Below are positions 1 through 7,998 of a DNA stretch of 64,000 bases, in pieces. The stretch is taken from NCBI GenBank assembly GCA_963817785.1, contig CAWFPL010000008.1, positions 1,550,001-1,614,000 of the forward strand, written 5' to 3'. The notes below the pieces were generated by a model. It had not been told where the DNA came from. It ran no database searches and saw nothing but the letters and a program-made list of their open reading frames with translations. A program made the position numbers and the translations under genes. Numbering within the stretch: the first letter of the stretch is position 1; every line of letters begins with the position of its first letter. The DNA comes from JAKALD01 sp963817785 (GTDB lineage Bacteria > Pseudomonadota > Gammaproteobacteria > Burkholderiales > SG8-39).

Positions 1-2100
1 GTCGTACAGCGGATCCTTCTCGCCCGCCGACTCGCCGTCGCCGCCCTCGGCGCCGCCCTCGGTGCCGGCCGCCGGCTCGAGCACATCCTCGAGGTACTCC
101 GGGCGGGCGAGATTCCTGAGGTAGTCGACCACCTTGTGCACCTCGTGATCGGCAACGAAAGCGCCGTGCACGCGTTGCGGCAGCCCGCTCCCCGGGGGCA
201 GGTACAGCATGTCGCCCGCGCCGAGCAGCGCCTCGGCGCCGGACTGGTCGAGGATGGTGCGCGAGTCGATCTTGCTGGAGACCTGGAATGCGACCCGGGT
301 CGGGATGTTCGCCTTGATCAGCCCGGTGATCACGTCCACCGAGGGCCGCTGCGTGGCGAGCACCAGGTGGATGCCCGACGCGCGTGCCTTCTGCGCGAGC
401 CGCGCGATCAGCTCCTCGACCTTCTTGCCGACCACCATCATCAGGTCGGCGAGCTCGTCGATCACCACCACGATGAACGGAAGCTGCTTGAGCGGCTGCG
501 GGTTGCCGGTGTCGAGCGTGAGCGGATCCTCGAGCGTGCGCCCCTGCTTCTCGGCCTCGGCGACCTTGTGGTTGAAGCCCGACAGGTTGCGCACCCCGAG
601 CCACGACATCAGCTTGTAGCGCCGATCCATCTCCGCCACGCACCAGTTGAGCGCGTTGGCGGCCTGCTTCATGTCGGTGACCACCGGGGCCAGCAGGTGC
701 GGGATGTTCTGGTAGACCGACAGCTCGAGCATCTTCGGGTCGACCAGGATCAGGCGCACGTGCCGCGCCTCGGACTTGTACAGCAGCGACAGGATCATGG
801 CGTTGATCGCCACCGACTTGCCCGAGCCGGTCGTTCCCGCCACCAGCAAGTGCGGCATCTTGGCCAGGTCGGCGACCACGGGATTGCCGGCGATGTCCTT
901 GCCCAGGGCGAGCGCGAGCGGCGAGTGCGCGCCGTGGTAGACCTCCGAGCCCAGGATCTCCGACAGGCGCACGGTCTGGCGGTGCGGATTCGGGATCTCC
1001 AGTCCCATGCAGGACTTGCCCGGAATGGTCTCCACCACCCGGATCGAGACCACCGACAGCGCGCGCGCCAGGTCCTTGACCAGGTTCACGACCTGGCTGC
1101 CCTTCACGCCCACCGCCGGCTCGACCTCGTAGCGCGTGATCACCGGGCCCGGGTAGGCGGCCAGCACCTTGACCGCGACCCCGAAGTCCGAGAGCTTCTT
1201 CTCGATCAGGCGCGAGGTGAACTCGAGCGTCTCGGCGCTCACCAGCTCGCCCTCGTGCGCGGGCTCGTCGAGCAGCTTGAGCGGCGGCAGCGGCGTGTCG
1301 GGCAGGTCGTCGAACAGCGGCGCCTGCTTTTCCTTCTGCACGCGCTCGGAGCGCTTGATCTCGATCACCGGCGGCTCGATGCGCAGCGGCGGATGCTCCT
1401 CCTCGCGCTTGCGCTCGGCCTCCACGGCGAACTCGCGCTCCCCGCGCGCGACCTCGCCCAGCCTGCGATCCTGGCGGCGCTCCCATTGACGCACGCCGAG
1501 CGCGTACCCCGCCTCGAGCAGAAAGCCGGTGAGCTCCGCGATGCCGAGCCAGGAGATTCCGGTGAACAGGCTGAAGCCCACCGCCACGAGCGTGAGCAGC
1601 GCGAGCGTCGCCCCGGTGAACCCGATCAGGCCGGAGGCGAGCCTGCCGCCAACGTCGCCCACCAGCCCCCCCGGGGCGAGCGGCAGCGCGGCCGAAAGCG
1701 AATACAGGCGCAGCGATTCGAGCGACGCGCTCGCCAGCAGCAGCACGGCGAAGCCCACCAGCGCGACCGCGAGCGGCCGCGGGTCGACGAGCGGCGAGCC
1801 GTCGAGCCGCCGATAGCCCCAGACCACGACGTACAGGCACAGCGCCACCCACCAGTAGGCCGAAATCCCGAACAGGTAGAGCAGCAGGTCGGCGAGCCAG
1901 GCGCCGAAGCGCCCGCCGGCATTCTGGGCGATGGTGCCGGTGGCGCTGTGCGACCAGCCGGGATCGCCCTTGTGGAAGCTGAGCAGGATCAGCAGGAGGT
2001 AGGCAGCGAGCGCGACCAGCACCAGCCATTTCGCCTCGCGCAGCAGGCTGGCGAGCTTCGCTGGAAGGGGGGCTCCGGAGATTTTCGCTGCTGCGCCCAT
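1..2100 (-). CDS. ftsK: DNA translocase FtsK (3' end cut by window edge)
   Basis: FtsK/SpoIIIE-family DNA pump of the division septum, which moves chromosome ends and activates XerCD at dif. The visible 700 residues contain several hydrophobic membrane segments in the first ~200 residues, a charged linker, and the motor domain with a Walker A motif GTTGSGKS near residue 420, followed by LILVDPKMLE and an IDELADLM Walker B region. The linker is short for the family. The frame is open to the first base of the window, so the end of the motor and the DNA-reading gamma winged helix lie outside. The start is the ATG at 2098-2100, just before a strongly hydrophobic stretch; I see no good ribosome-binding site there. 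The neighbouring regulator is on the same strand, about 100 bp upstream. Confidence 0.95.
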   Translation of the reverse strand, partial: MGAAAKISGAPLPAKLASLLREAKWLVLVALAAYLLLILLSFHKGDPGWSHSATGTIAQNAGGRFGAWLADLLLYLFGISAYWWVALCLYVVVWGYRRLDGSPLVDPRPLAVALVGFAVLLLASASLESLRLYSLSAALPLAPGGLVGDVGGRLASGLIGFTGATLALLTLVAVGFSLFTGISWLGIAELTGFLLEAGYALGVRQWERRQDRRLGEVARGEREFAVEAERKREEEHPPLRIEPPVIEIKRSERVQKEKQAPLFDDLPDTPLPPLKLLDEPAHEGELVSAETLEFTSRLIEKKLSDFGVAVKVLAAYPGPVITRYEVEPAVGVKGSQVVNLVKDLARALSVVSIRVVETIPGKSCMGLEIPNPHRQTVRLSEILGSEVYHGAHSPLALALGKDIAGNPVVADLAKMPHLLVAGTTGSGKSVAINAMILSLLYKSEARHVRLILVDPKMLELSVYQNIPHLLAPVVTDMKQAANALNWCVAEMDRRYKLMSWLGVRNLSGFNHKVAEAEKQGRTLEDPLTLDTGNPQPLKQLPFIVVVIDELADLMMVVGKKVEELIARLAQKARASGIHLVLATQRPSVDVITGLIKANIPTRVAFQVSSKIDSRTILDQSGAEALLGAGDMLYLPPGSGLPQRVHGAFVADHEVHKVVDYLRNLARPEYLEDVLEPAAGTEGGAEGGDGESAGEKDPLYD

Positions 2101-2202
2101 CGCGACCGTCGAGGGCCACATTCTAACCCAGAAGCCGGCCTCGCCCGCGGCGCGCGCGACGCAAACCGGCGCCGGGCGAGCGCCCGGCGTCGGCGCAGCA
2201 GG

Positions 2203-2880
2203 CTACTCGGGCAGCAGGATGGAGTCGCGCAGCACGATGCTGGAACCGCGCATCTCGATGAAGCCGCCCAGCTGCAGGTCCTTCATGACGCGGCTCACCA
2301 TCTCGCGCGAAGCGCCGATCATCTTGGCGATATCCTGCTTCGGCAGCCGCTTGGTGACCATCTTCTGTCCGTTGACGGTCTCCGCCATATCGAGCAGCAG
2401 GCGCGCGACGCGACCGTACACGTCCAGCAGCGCCAGGCTGCCGATCTTGCGATCGGCCTCGCGCAGCCGGCGCACCAGCCCGCGCATCAGCGCCATCGTC
2501 ATGTCGAAGTTGCCAGCCAGGCAGTTCTTGAAGTCGCGCTTGGCGATGGCGAGCAGCTCGCAGGGCTCGATCGCCAACACGCTCGCGGAGCGCGGGCTGT
2601 CGTCGATCAGCCCCATCTCGCCGAAGAACTCCCCCGGCCCGAGGATGGCGAGGATCACTTCCTTGCCGTCGGCGTCGCTCATCATCACCTTCAGCCGCCC
2701 GGAGATGATGATGTACAGCGAATCGGTCAGGTCCCCGGCTGCCACGACGTTGGTGCCGCGGGTCACGCTGCGCCGGCTCACCATGGTCGTGAGCATGCGT
2801 AGCTGGTCCTCGGGAAGGCTCGTGAACAGCGGTACCGCTCTCAGCACCGCCGTCGAAACGGTCGTGGTCGTCGCCGCCAT
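2203..2880 (-). CDS. CRP/FNR-superfamily transcriptional regulator (CRP-like)
   Basis: Cyclic-nucleotide-binding domain (about residues 15-135) followed by a winged helix-turn-helix (about 150-220), 225 aa in all. The effector pocket region GEFFGEMGL...SPRSASV resembles the CRP phosphate-binding cassette. The recognition helix SREMVSR carries the R-E...R pattern of CRP rather than the E...SR pattern of FNR. Only two cysteines are present and no N-terminal Fe-S cluster set, so this is not an oxygen-sensing FNR. The ligand could be cAMP or another nucleotide. The start is well supported by GGAGGAG upstream of the ATG at 2880. It is divergent from trxB, with 184 bp between the two starts. Confidence 0.85.
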   Translation of the reverse strand: MAATTTTVSTAVLRAVPLFTSLPEDQLRMLTTMVSRRSVTRGTNVVAAGDLTDSLYIIISGRLKVMMSDADGKEVILAILGPGEFFGEMGLIDDSPRSASVLAIEPCELLAIAKRDFKNCLAGNFDMTMALMRGLVRRLREADRKIGSLALLDVYGRVARLLLDMAETVNGQKMVTKRLPKQDIAKMIGASREMVSRVMKDLQLGGFIEMRGSSIVLRDSILLPE

Positions 2881-3019
2881 AAGCCTCGCGCTCCTCCGCT
2901 CGTTGCCCAGACTATGGTAGCAGAATCGAGGGCCGCAACGCGTGCCACGATGGCGGCGGCTGGACCCGGCCGGCCCCGGGCGGCAGCCCGCAGCGCGATC
3001 GTCGGCGCGGGCCGTCCGC

Positions 3020-3025
3020 TATAAT
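3020..3025 (+). promoter_or_regulatory. Likely -10 element of trxB
   Basis: A perfect TATAAT lies 40 bp before the trxB start in GC-rich DNA. No convincing -35 hexamer is visible, so the assignment rests on the -10 and its position. Confidence 0.5.
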
Positions 3026-3064
3026 CGGCAACAGAATTTCACCCCCCAACACACCGAACAAGCG

Positions 3065-4018
3065 ATGCCCACGCGTCACGTGCGAATGCTGATTCTCGGT
3101 TCGGGTCCGGCCGGGTATACCGCTGCGGTCTACGCTGCGCGCGCCAACCTGAAGCCGGTGCTGGTCACCGGGCTCGCGCAAGGCGGGCAGCTCATGACCA
3201 CCACCGATGTCGACAACTGGCCAGCCGACGCGGACGGGGTGCAGGGGCCCGAGCTGATGGAGCGCTTCCAGAAGCACGCCGCGCGCTTCGATACCGAGAT
3301 CGTGTTCGATCAGATCCAGCGCGTCGAGCTCGGCGAGCGCCCGCTGCGGCTGGAAGGCGACGCCGCGAGCTACACCTGCGACGCGCTGATCGTCGCCACC
3401 GGCGCCTCGGCGCGCTACCTGGGCCTGCCCTCGGAGCAGAAGTTCATGGGCCGCGGCGTGTCCGCCTGCGCCACCTGCGACGGCTTCTTCTACAAGGGTC
3501 AGGACGTCGCCGTGCTGGGGGGCGGCAACACCGCCGTCGAGGAGGCGCTGTACCTGACGAACATCTGTCGCAGGGTCACCCTGGTTCACCGGCGCGACCG
3601 GTTCCGCGCCGAGAAGATCATGGTGGACAAGCTCATGAAGCGGGTCGCCGAGGGCAAGATCGTGCTCGAGCTCGACGCGGTGCTCGACGAGGTGCTGGGC
3701 GACGCGAAAGGCGTCACCGGGGTGCGTCTCAGGCAGGTCAAGACCGGCGCCGCGAAGGAGCTGGCGGTGACCGGGGTATTCGTCGCCATCGGCCACACCC
3801 CGAACACGCAGATCTTCGAGGGACAGCTGCAGATGGCCAACGGCTACATCGTGACGCGCGGCGGGCGCGACGGCGATGCCACGGCCACCAGCGTCCCCGG
3901 CGTGTTCGCCGCCGGGGACGTCCAGGATCACGTCTACCGTCAGGCAGTCACCAGCGCGGCGACCGGGTGCATGGCCGCGCTCGACGCCGAGAAGTACCTC
4001 GACGCGCTCGGTGCCTGA
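3065..4018 (+). CDS. trxB: Thioredoxin reductase
   Basis: Cytoplasmic FAD enzyme that reduces thioredoxin with NADPH. The 317-aa protein has the FAD-binding GSGPAGYTAAVYAARA motif at residues ~12-27, the redox pair C135-A-T-C138 followed by D, the NADPH-binding GGGNTAVEEA motif, and the C-terminal FAAGDVQD FAD motif. Length is normal for the low-molecular-weight class. The ATG at 3065 begins the conserved N-terminus; an open frame continues upstream but has no family similarity. The next gene starts about 20 bp downstream on the same strand, so the two are probably co-transcribed. Confidence 0.96.
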   Translation: MPTRHVRMLILGSGPAGYTAAVYAARANLKPVLVTGLAQGGQLMTTTDVDNWPADADGVQGPELMERFQKHAARFDTEIVFDQIQRVELGERPLRLEGDAASYTCDALIVATGASARYLGLPSEQKFMGRGVSACATCDGFFYKGQDVAVLGGGNTAVEEALYLTNICRRVTLVHRRDRFRAEKIMVDKLMKRVAEGKIVLELDAVLDEVLGDAKGVTGVRLRQVKTGAAKELAVTGVFVAIGHTPNTQIFEGQLQMANGYIVTRGGRDGDATATSVPGVFAAGDVQDHVYRQAVTSAATGCMAALDAEKYLDALGA

Positions 4019-4039
4019 GCGGTGCCCCCGGGGCCGACG

Positions 4040-4579
4040 ATGCACAAACCCAGCGACGACGCAGAGTTCCGCAAGGCGGTGGCCGGTGTCCAGCCGCTGA
4101 CCGGCGCGCGCCGCGTCACGCAGAAGAAATCTCCGCCTCCGCCCCCGCTGGCGCGGCAGACGCAGCGCGACGTACAGGCCGTCCTCGCGGAGAGCCTCGC
4201 CGGGCCGTTGTCCGTGGAAGATGAGTTCGATTCGGGCGAGGAGCTGACGTTCCTGCGCGAGGGCCTGTCCCGCCAGGTGCTGCGCCGCCTGCGGCGCGGC
4301 GACTGGGTGGTGCAGGACAGCCTGGACCTTCACGGCATGGACCGGGTGCAGGCCGCCCTCGCCGTGGCCGGGTTCCTGCGCGACTGCTGCGCCCATGGCC
4401 TGCGCTGCGTGCGCATCGTGCACGGCAAAGGCCTGGGGTCGAAAAACCGGCGACCGGTGCTGAAGCTCAAGCTGCACAAGTGGCTGACGCCGCGGGAGGA
4501 AGTGCTGGCCTACTGCCAGTCGCCCGACACCGACGGCGGCAGCGGGGCGATGCTGGTGCTGCTGCGCGCGCGCCGCTAG
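4040..4579 (+). CDS. Smr-domain protein (MutS2 C-terminal-like)
   Basis: A 179-aa protein with a basic, proline-rich N-terminal half and a C-terminal Smr domain from about residue 94. The domain shows the LDLHGM start motif, the VHGKGLGS loop near residue 127 and a closing LLRAR strand. Stand-alone Smr proteins of this kind are known or suspected nucleases acting on branched nucleic acid or RNA; the substrate here is unknown. I chose the ATG at 4040; an in-frame GTG at 4022 would add six residues. It lies directly after trxB and ends against a palindromic repeat (4579-4680) that separates it from convergent glnB. Confidence 0.85.
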   Translation: MHKPSDDAEFRKAVAGVQPLTGARRVTQKKSPPPPPLARQTQRDVQAVLAESLAGPLSVEDEFDSGEELTFLREGLSRQVLRRLRRGDWVVQDSLDLHGMDRVQAALAVAGFLRDCCAHGLRCVRIVHGKGLGSKNRRPVLKLKLHKWLTPREEVLAYCQSPDTDGGSGAMLVLLRARR

Positions 4580-4680
4580 GGGGTGCCAGGGTCGGACGAT
4601 TCTCACCCCCGCGTCATCACGGGGGTGCGGGGGTCAGGCGATTCTCACCCCCGCGTCATCACGGGGGTGTGGGGGTCGGG
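4579..4680. repeat. 42-bp tandem repeat with internal palindrome (about 2.4 copies)
   Basis: The 30-bp block beginning GATTCTCACCCCCGCG occurs at 4598-4627 and 4640-4669 with no mismatch, a period of 42 bp. A partial unit (GGGGGTGccaGGGTCGG and GGGGGTGtGGGGGTCGG) flanks each side. Each block contains the inverted repeat CACCCCCG / CGGGGGTG around a short spacer, so each can form a hairpin. It fills the whole gap between convergent smr and glnB and may act as a bidirectional terminator, although no T-tract follows. Confidence 0.85.
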
Positions 4681-5019
4681 TCAGACGGCGGATTCGTTGG
4701 TTTCGCCGGTGCGGATGCGCACCACGTTCTCGACCGAGGTGACGAAGATCTTGCCGTCGCCGATCTTGCCGGTGCGCGCCGACTTGACGATCGCGTCGAT
4801 CGCCGCCTCGACCTGGCCGTCGGTCAGCACCACCTCGATCTTCACCTTGGGCAGGAAGTCGACCACGTACTCGGCACCGCGGTAGAGCTCGGTGTGACCC
4901 TTTTGCCGGCCGAAGCCCTTCACCTCGGTGACGGTGAGCCCGGTCACCCCCACTTCGGAGAGCGCCTCGCGCACTTCGTCGAGTTTGAACGGCTTGACGA
5001 TGGCCTCGATTTTCTTCAT
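4681..5019 (-). CDS. glnB: Nitrogen regulatory protein P-II
   Basis: Trimeric signalling protein that reports glutamine/2-oxoglutarate and ATP/ADP status to nitrogen regulators. The 112-aa length is exactly that of the family. The T-loop contains the uridylylation site Tyr51 in the signature KGHTELYRGAEY, and the C-terminal signature GKIGDGKIFV is intact. The sequence is close to enterobacterial GlnB, but GlnK cannot be excluded because no amtB is adjacent. The start is supported by GGGAGGACCCC just upstream of the ATG at 5019. It stands alone on the minus strand, convergent with the smr gene. Confidence 0.95.
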   Translation of the reverse strand: MKKIEAIVKPFKLDEVREALSEVGVTGLTVTEVKGFGRQKGHTELYRGAEYVVDFLPKVKIEVVLTDGQVEAAIDAIVKSARTGKIGDGKIFVTSVENVVRIRTGETNESAV

Positions 5020-5200
5020 CTGGGGTCCTCCCGAGCACGGCGTTCCGCGCGACAGCCGATGAGCGCCGATTGTAGCGCGGCTGCCGGCCGCCGTGCGCGC
5101 GCCGTCGCACATGCTGCCAGCAGCACGCTCATATAATGCGGGCATGCCGATGATCGCCGCCGCGCGCCCCGGGCACGGGGCGCCACCGAAGTAGTCCGCG

Positions 5201-6319
5201 TTGGAACAGCTGCGCGTCGTCGAATCGCTCGCCGGCATCGACCCCGCGACGTGGAACGCGCTAGCGGCGGGCAACCCGTTCGTGCGCCACGAGTTCCTGT
5301 CGGCGCTGATCGACACCGGCTGCGCCGCGGCGCGCAGCGGCTGGCAACCGCAGTTCCTGCTGCTCGAGCGCGACCGCCGGCTGGCGGCGGCGATGCCGCT
5401 GTTCCTCAAGTCGCACTCCTACGGCGAGTACGTGTTCGACTGGGCCTGGGCGGACGCCTACGAGCGCCACGGCCTGGAGTACTACCCGAAGCTGCTGTGC
5501 GCGGTGCCGTTCACACCCGTGTGCGGACCGCGGCTGCTGGCGGCGACCGACGCCGACCGGCGCACGCTGCTCGCCGCCGCTCTCGAGGCGGCCAGGGAGG
5601 TGTCCTCGCTGCACGTGCTGTTTCCGGCGCCGGCGGAGGCGCAGCTCATGCAGAGCGAAGGGCTGCTCATGCGCCGCACGGTGCAATTCCACTGGCGCAA
5701 CGAGGAGTACGACGATTTCGACGCCTTCCTTGCCCGCATGTCGCACGCCAGGCGCAAGAACATCCGCCAGGAGCGCCGCCGCGTGCGCGAGGCGGGAGTG
5801 ACCTTCCGCTGGCTGCGCGGCCCGGAGATCGAGCGGCAGCACTGGGAGTTCTTCAATCGCTGCTATCGCAATACCTACGCGGCGCACCGCTCGCGGCCGT
5901 ACCTCAACCTCGAGTTCTTCCTGCGCCTGGGGGCAACGCTGCCCGAGCACACCCTGCTGATCCTGGCGGAGCGCCACGGCCAGCCGATCGCGGCCGCGCT
6001 TAACGTCGTGGCCGGACAGACGCTCTTCGGCCGCTACTGGGGCGCGCTCGAGCACGTCCCGCTGCTGCACTTCGAGGCCTGCTACTACCAGGCGATCGAG
6101 TTCGGGATCGCCCACCGCCTGGCGAGCTTCGAGGGCGGCGCGCAGGGCGAGCACAAGCTGTTTCGCGGCCTGCTTCCGGTCGAATCGCTTTCGGCGCATT
6201 GGCTGGCGCACCCGCGGTTCGCGCGCGCCATCGAGGATTACCTCGAGCGCGAGGCAGAGGGCGTGGCGCGCTACGTCAACGAGCTCGCGGAGCATTCTCC
6301 GTTCAAGGCCAACACCTGA
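5201..6319 (+). CDS. FemAB-like (GNAT-fold) acyltransferase, DUF482 type
   Basis: A 372-aa protein of the COG3146/FemAB_like group, predicted N-acyltransferases of unknown substrate. The N-terminal pattern WNALAAGNPFVRHEFLSAL and the central ARRKNIRQERRRV segment are typical. The start must be the TTG at 5201: an in-frame ATG at 5144 is followed by a TAG at 5192, leaving a 16-codon upstream reading frame. A TATAAT at 5132-5137 lies directly upstream. The ribosome-binding site is weak. An SDR gene follows after 11 bp with a good Shine-Dalgarno, so the two are probably an operon. Confidence 0.8.
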   Translation: MEQLRVVESLAGIDPATWNALAAGNPFVRHEFLSALIDTGCAAARSGWQPQFLLLERDRRLAAAMPLFLKSHSYGEYVFDWAWADAYERHGLEYYPKLLCAVPFTPVCGPRLLAATDADRRTLLAAALEAAREVSSLHVLFPAPAEAQLMQSEGLLMRRTVQFHWRNEEYDDFDAFLARMSHARRKNIRQERRRVREAGVTFRWLRGPEIERQHWEFFNRCYRNTYAAHRSRPYLNLEFFLRLGATLPEHTLLILAERHGQPIAAALNVVAGQTLFGRYWGALEHVPLLHFEACYYQAIEFGIAHRLASFEGGAQGEHKLFRGLLPVESLSAHWLAHPRFARAIEDYLEREAEGVARYVNELAEHSPFKANT

Positions 6320-6330
6320 AGGGGCACAAC

Positions 6331-7092
6331 ATGCGATTGCAGGACAAGGTCACCATCGTCACCGGGGCCGGATCGGGGTTCGGCGAAGGCATCGCCCGGC
6401 GCTTCGCCGAAGAAGGCGCCCGCGTGATCGTGAACGACATCGACCCGGCCGGCGGCGAACGCGTGGCGCAGGCGATCTGCGAGGCGGGCGGGAACGCCGA
6501 GTTCGTGCTGGCCGACGTCACGCGCGACGCCGATTGGGCGAAGCTGGTGCAGGCCGCCGGCGCCAGGTTCGGCCGCCTCGACGCGGTGGTGAACAACGCC
6601 GGCTGGACCCATCGCAACAAGCCCTACCTCGAGGTGAGCGAGGCGGAGTTCGACAAGGTCTACGCGGTCAACGTGAAGAGCGTATACCTGTCGGCGCGGC
6701 ACGCGGTGCCCGTGTTCCGCAAGCAGGGCGGCGGCGCGATCGTGAACATCGCCTCCACCGCGGGCGTGCGGCCGCGCCCCGGGCTCGCCGTGTACAACAG
6801 CTCCAAGGGCGCGGTCATCGTGCTGTCCAAATCGATGGCCGCCGAGTTCGGGCCGGACAAGATCCGCGTCAACTGCGTCAATCCGGTGTTCAGCCCGGAC
6901 ACCGCGCTGTCGGCCGAGTTCGCCGGCGGCGCGCTGACTCCGGAAGCGCGCGCGAAATTCCTCGCCACCATACCGCTCGGCCGCTTCTCCACCCCGCTCG
7001 ACGTCGCCAACGCCTGCCTCTACCTCGCCTCGGACGAGGCCGTCATGGTCAGCGGCGTGTGCATCGAAGTGGACGGCGCGCGCTGCGTATAA
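6331..7092 (+). CDS. Short-chain dehydrogenase/reductase
   Basis: Classical SDR of 253 aa. It has the cofactor motif TGAGSGFG at residues 11-18, the NNAG motif near residue 88, the catalytic Ser in NIASTAG and the YNSSK motif with Tyr ~155 and Lys ~159. The acidic residue in VIVNDID suggests NAD(H) preference. It resembles glucose-dehydrogenase/3-oxoacyl-reductase-type SDRs, but the substrate is not deducible. The start ATG at 6331 follows TGAAGGGG; the upstream gene ends 11 bp before it. Confidence 0.85.
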   Translation: MRLQDKVTIVTGAGSGFGEGIARRFAEEGARVIVNDIDPAGGERVAQAICEAGGNAEFVLADVTRDADWAKLVQAAGARFGRLDAVVNNAGWTHRNKPYLEVSEAEFDKVYAVNVKSVYLSARHAVPVFRKQGGGAIVNIASTAGVRPRPGLAVYNSSKGAVIVLSKSMAAEFGPDKIRVNCVNPVFSPDTALSAEFAGGALTPEARAKFLATIPLGRFSTPLDVANACLYLASDEAVMVSGVCIEVDGARCV

Positions 7093-7099
7093 GGCACCC

Positions 7100-7123
7100 C
7101 GCCCCCCGGTTGGGGAGGGGGCG
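7100..7123. terminator. GC-rich hairpin between convergent genes
   Basis: CGCCCCC (7100-7106) pairs with GGGGGCG (7117-7123) over a 10-nt loop, in the 57-bp gap between the SDR gene and ugpQ, whose 3' ends face each other. No T-tract is present, so function is inferred from position only. Confidence 0.4.
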
Positions 7124-7149
7124 CGGGGGAACCGTAGGGTGCCCCCGCT

Positions 7150-7893
7150 TTACCGGAAGTCCGGGCCGATGCGCTCGAGCACGTCGGTGACCAGGCAATC
7201 CACGCCCCAGTCGAGCAGGCGGCGCGCGTCGGCCGCCTCGTTCACGGTCCAGGCGAGCACGGCATGGCCCGCGTCGTGGCACTCTCGGACCAGGGCCTCG
7301 CTCAACAGCACTTGATGGCTGTGCAGCGCCGCGCAGCCCAGCGCCGTGAGCCGCTCGCGCCAGCCGGCCGGGGTACGGCGGCTCACGATCAGGCCGCGCG
7401 GCAGCTCGGGCACCGCGGCGCGCGCGCCTTCGAGCGCCTCGGGCGAAGACGAGGACAGGACCGGCTGCAGCGCGCTGCCGCGCCACAGCTCGCGCGCGGT
7501 GCGCGCGACCGCATCGCCCACGGCGCGCTCGTTGCCGGCCACGGTCTTGATCTCGACGTTCGCCCACACCCCGAGCTCGCGGCACAGCCGGCCCGCCTCA
7601 TCGAAGCGCGGAACGCGCTCGCCGCGCCAAGACTCGCCCATCCAGCTTCCGGCATCGAGCACTGCGATCTCGGCGTAGCTCATGAGCGCGACCTCGCCGC
7701 TGGCGCCGGTCGTGCGATTGAAGGTGGGGTCGTGGATCAGCACGAGCGTGCCGTCGGCCGCGAGCCTGACGTCGAACTCCACGCCCTTGAAGCCGAGCGC
7801 CGCTCCGCGCCGGATCGCCCCGAGCGTGTTCTCAGGCGCAAGCGCCCCGCCTCCGCGGTGCGCGACCACGCGTGGATAGGGCCAAACGCTCAT
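7150..7893 (-). CDS. ugpQ: Glycerophosphodiester phosphodiesterase
   Basis: Cytoplasmic GDPD that hydrolyses glycerophosphodiesters to sn-glycerol 3-phosphate and an alcohol. The motif VVAHRGGGALAPENT (His12), the EFDVRLAADG metal-binding segment and IHDPTFNRTT are intact. With the start at the ATG 7893 the protein is 247 aa, the same as E. coli UgpQ; GGGAGG sits 10 nt upstream, which favours this start over two in-frame ATGs further up. It is the last gene of the minus-strand ugp region, downstream of gpsA, consistent with processing imported phosphodiesters. Confidence 0.92.
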   Translation of the reverse strand: MSVWPYPRVVAHRGGGALAPENTLGAIRRGAALGFKGVEFDVRLAADGTLVLIHDPTFNRTTGASGEVALMSYAEIAVLDAGSWMGESWRGERVPRFDEAGRLCRELGVWANVEIKTVAGNERAVGDAVARTARELWRGSALQPVLSSSSPEALEGARAAVPELPRGLIVSRRTPAGWRERLTALGCAALHSHQVLLSEALVRECHDAGHAVLAWTVNEAADARRLLDWGVDCLVTDVLERIGPDFR

Positions 7894-7998
7894 CCGGCTC
7901 ATGCCTCCCGAGCTCCGCGGTCGATCGACACCCTCACGATCAGGCAATCTATCGCACGTCGCGCCTCGGCGCTCGACCCGTTTCGCTGCGCAGGACCG

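Noticed and set aside
2203..2880. The local CRP-family protein as the regulator of the FNR-type boxes
   Set aside because: It lacks the cluster cysteines and has a CRP-like recognition helix, which predicts TGTGA-type sites rather than TTGAT-N4-ATCAA.
4598..4669. Short CRISPR-like array
   Set aside because: Only two repeats, a 12-bp spacer, and strong internal palindromes; no cas genes.
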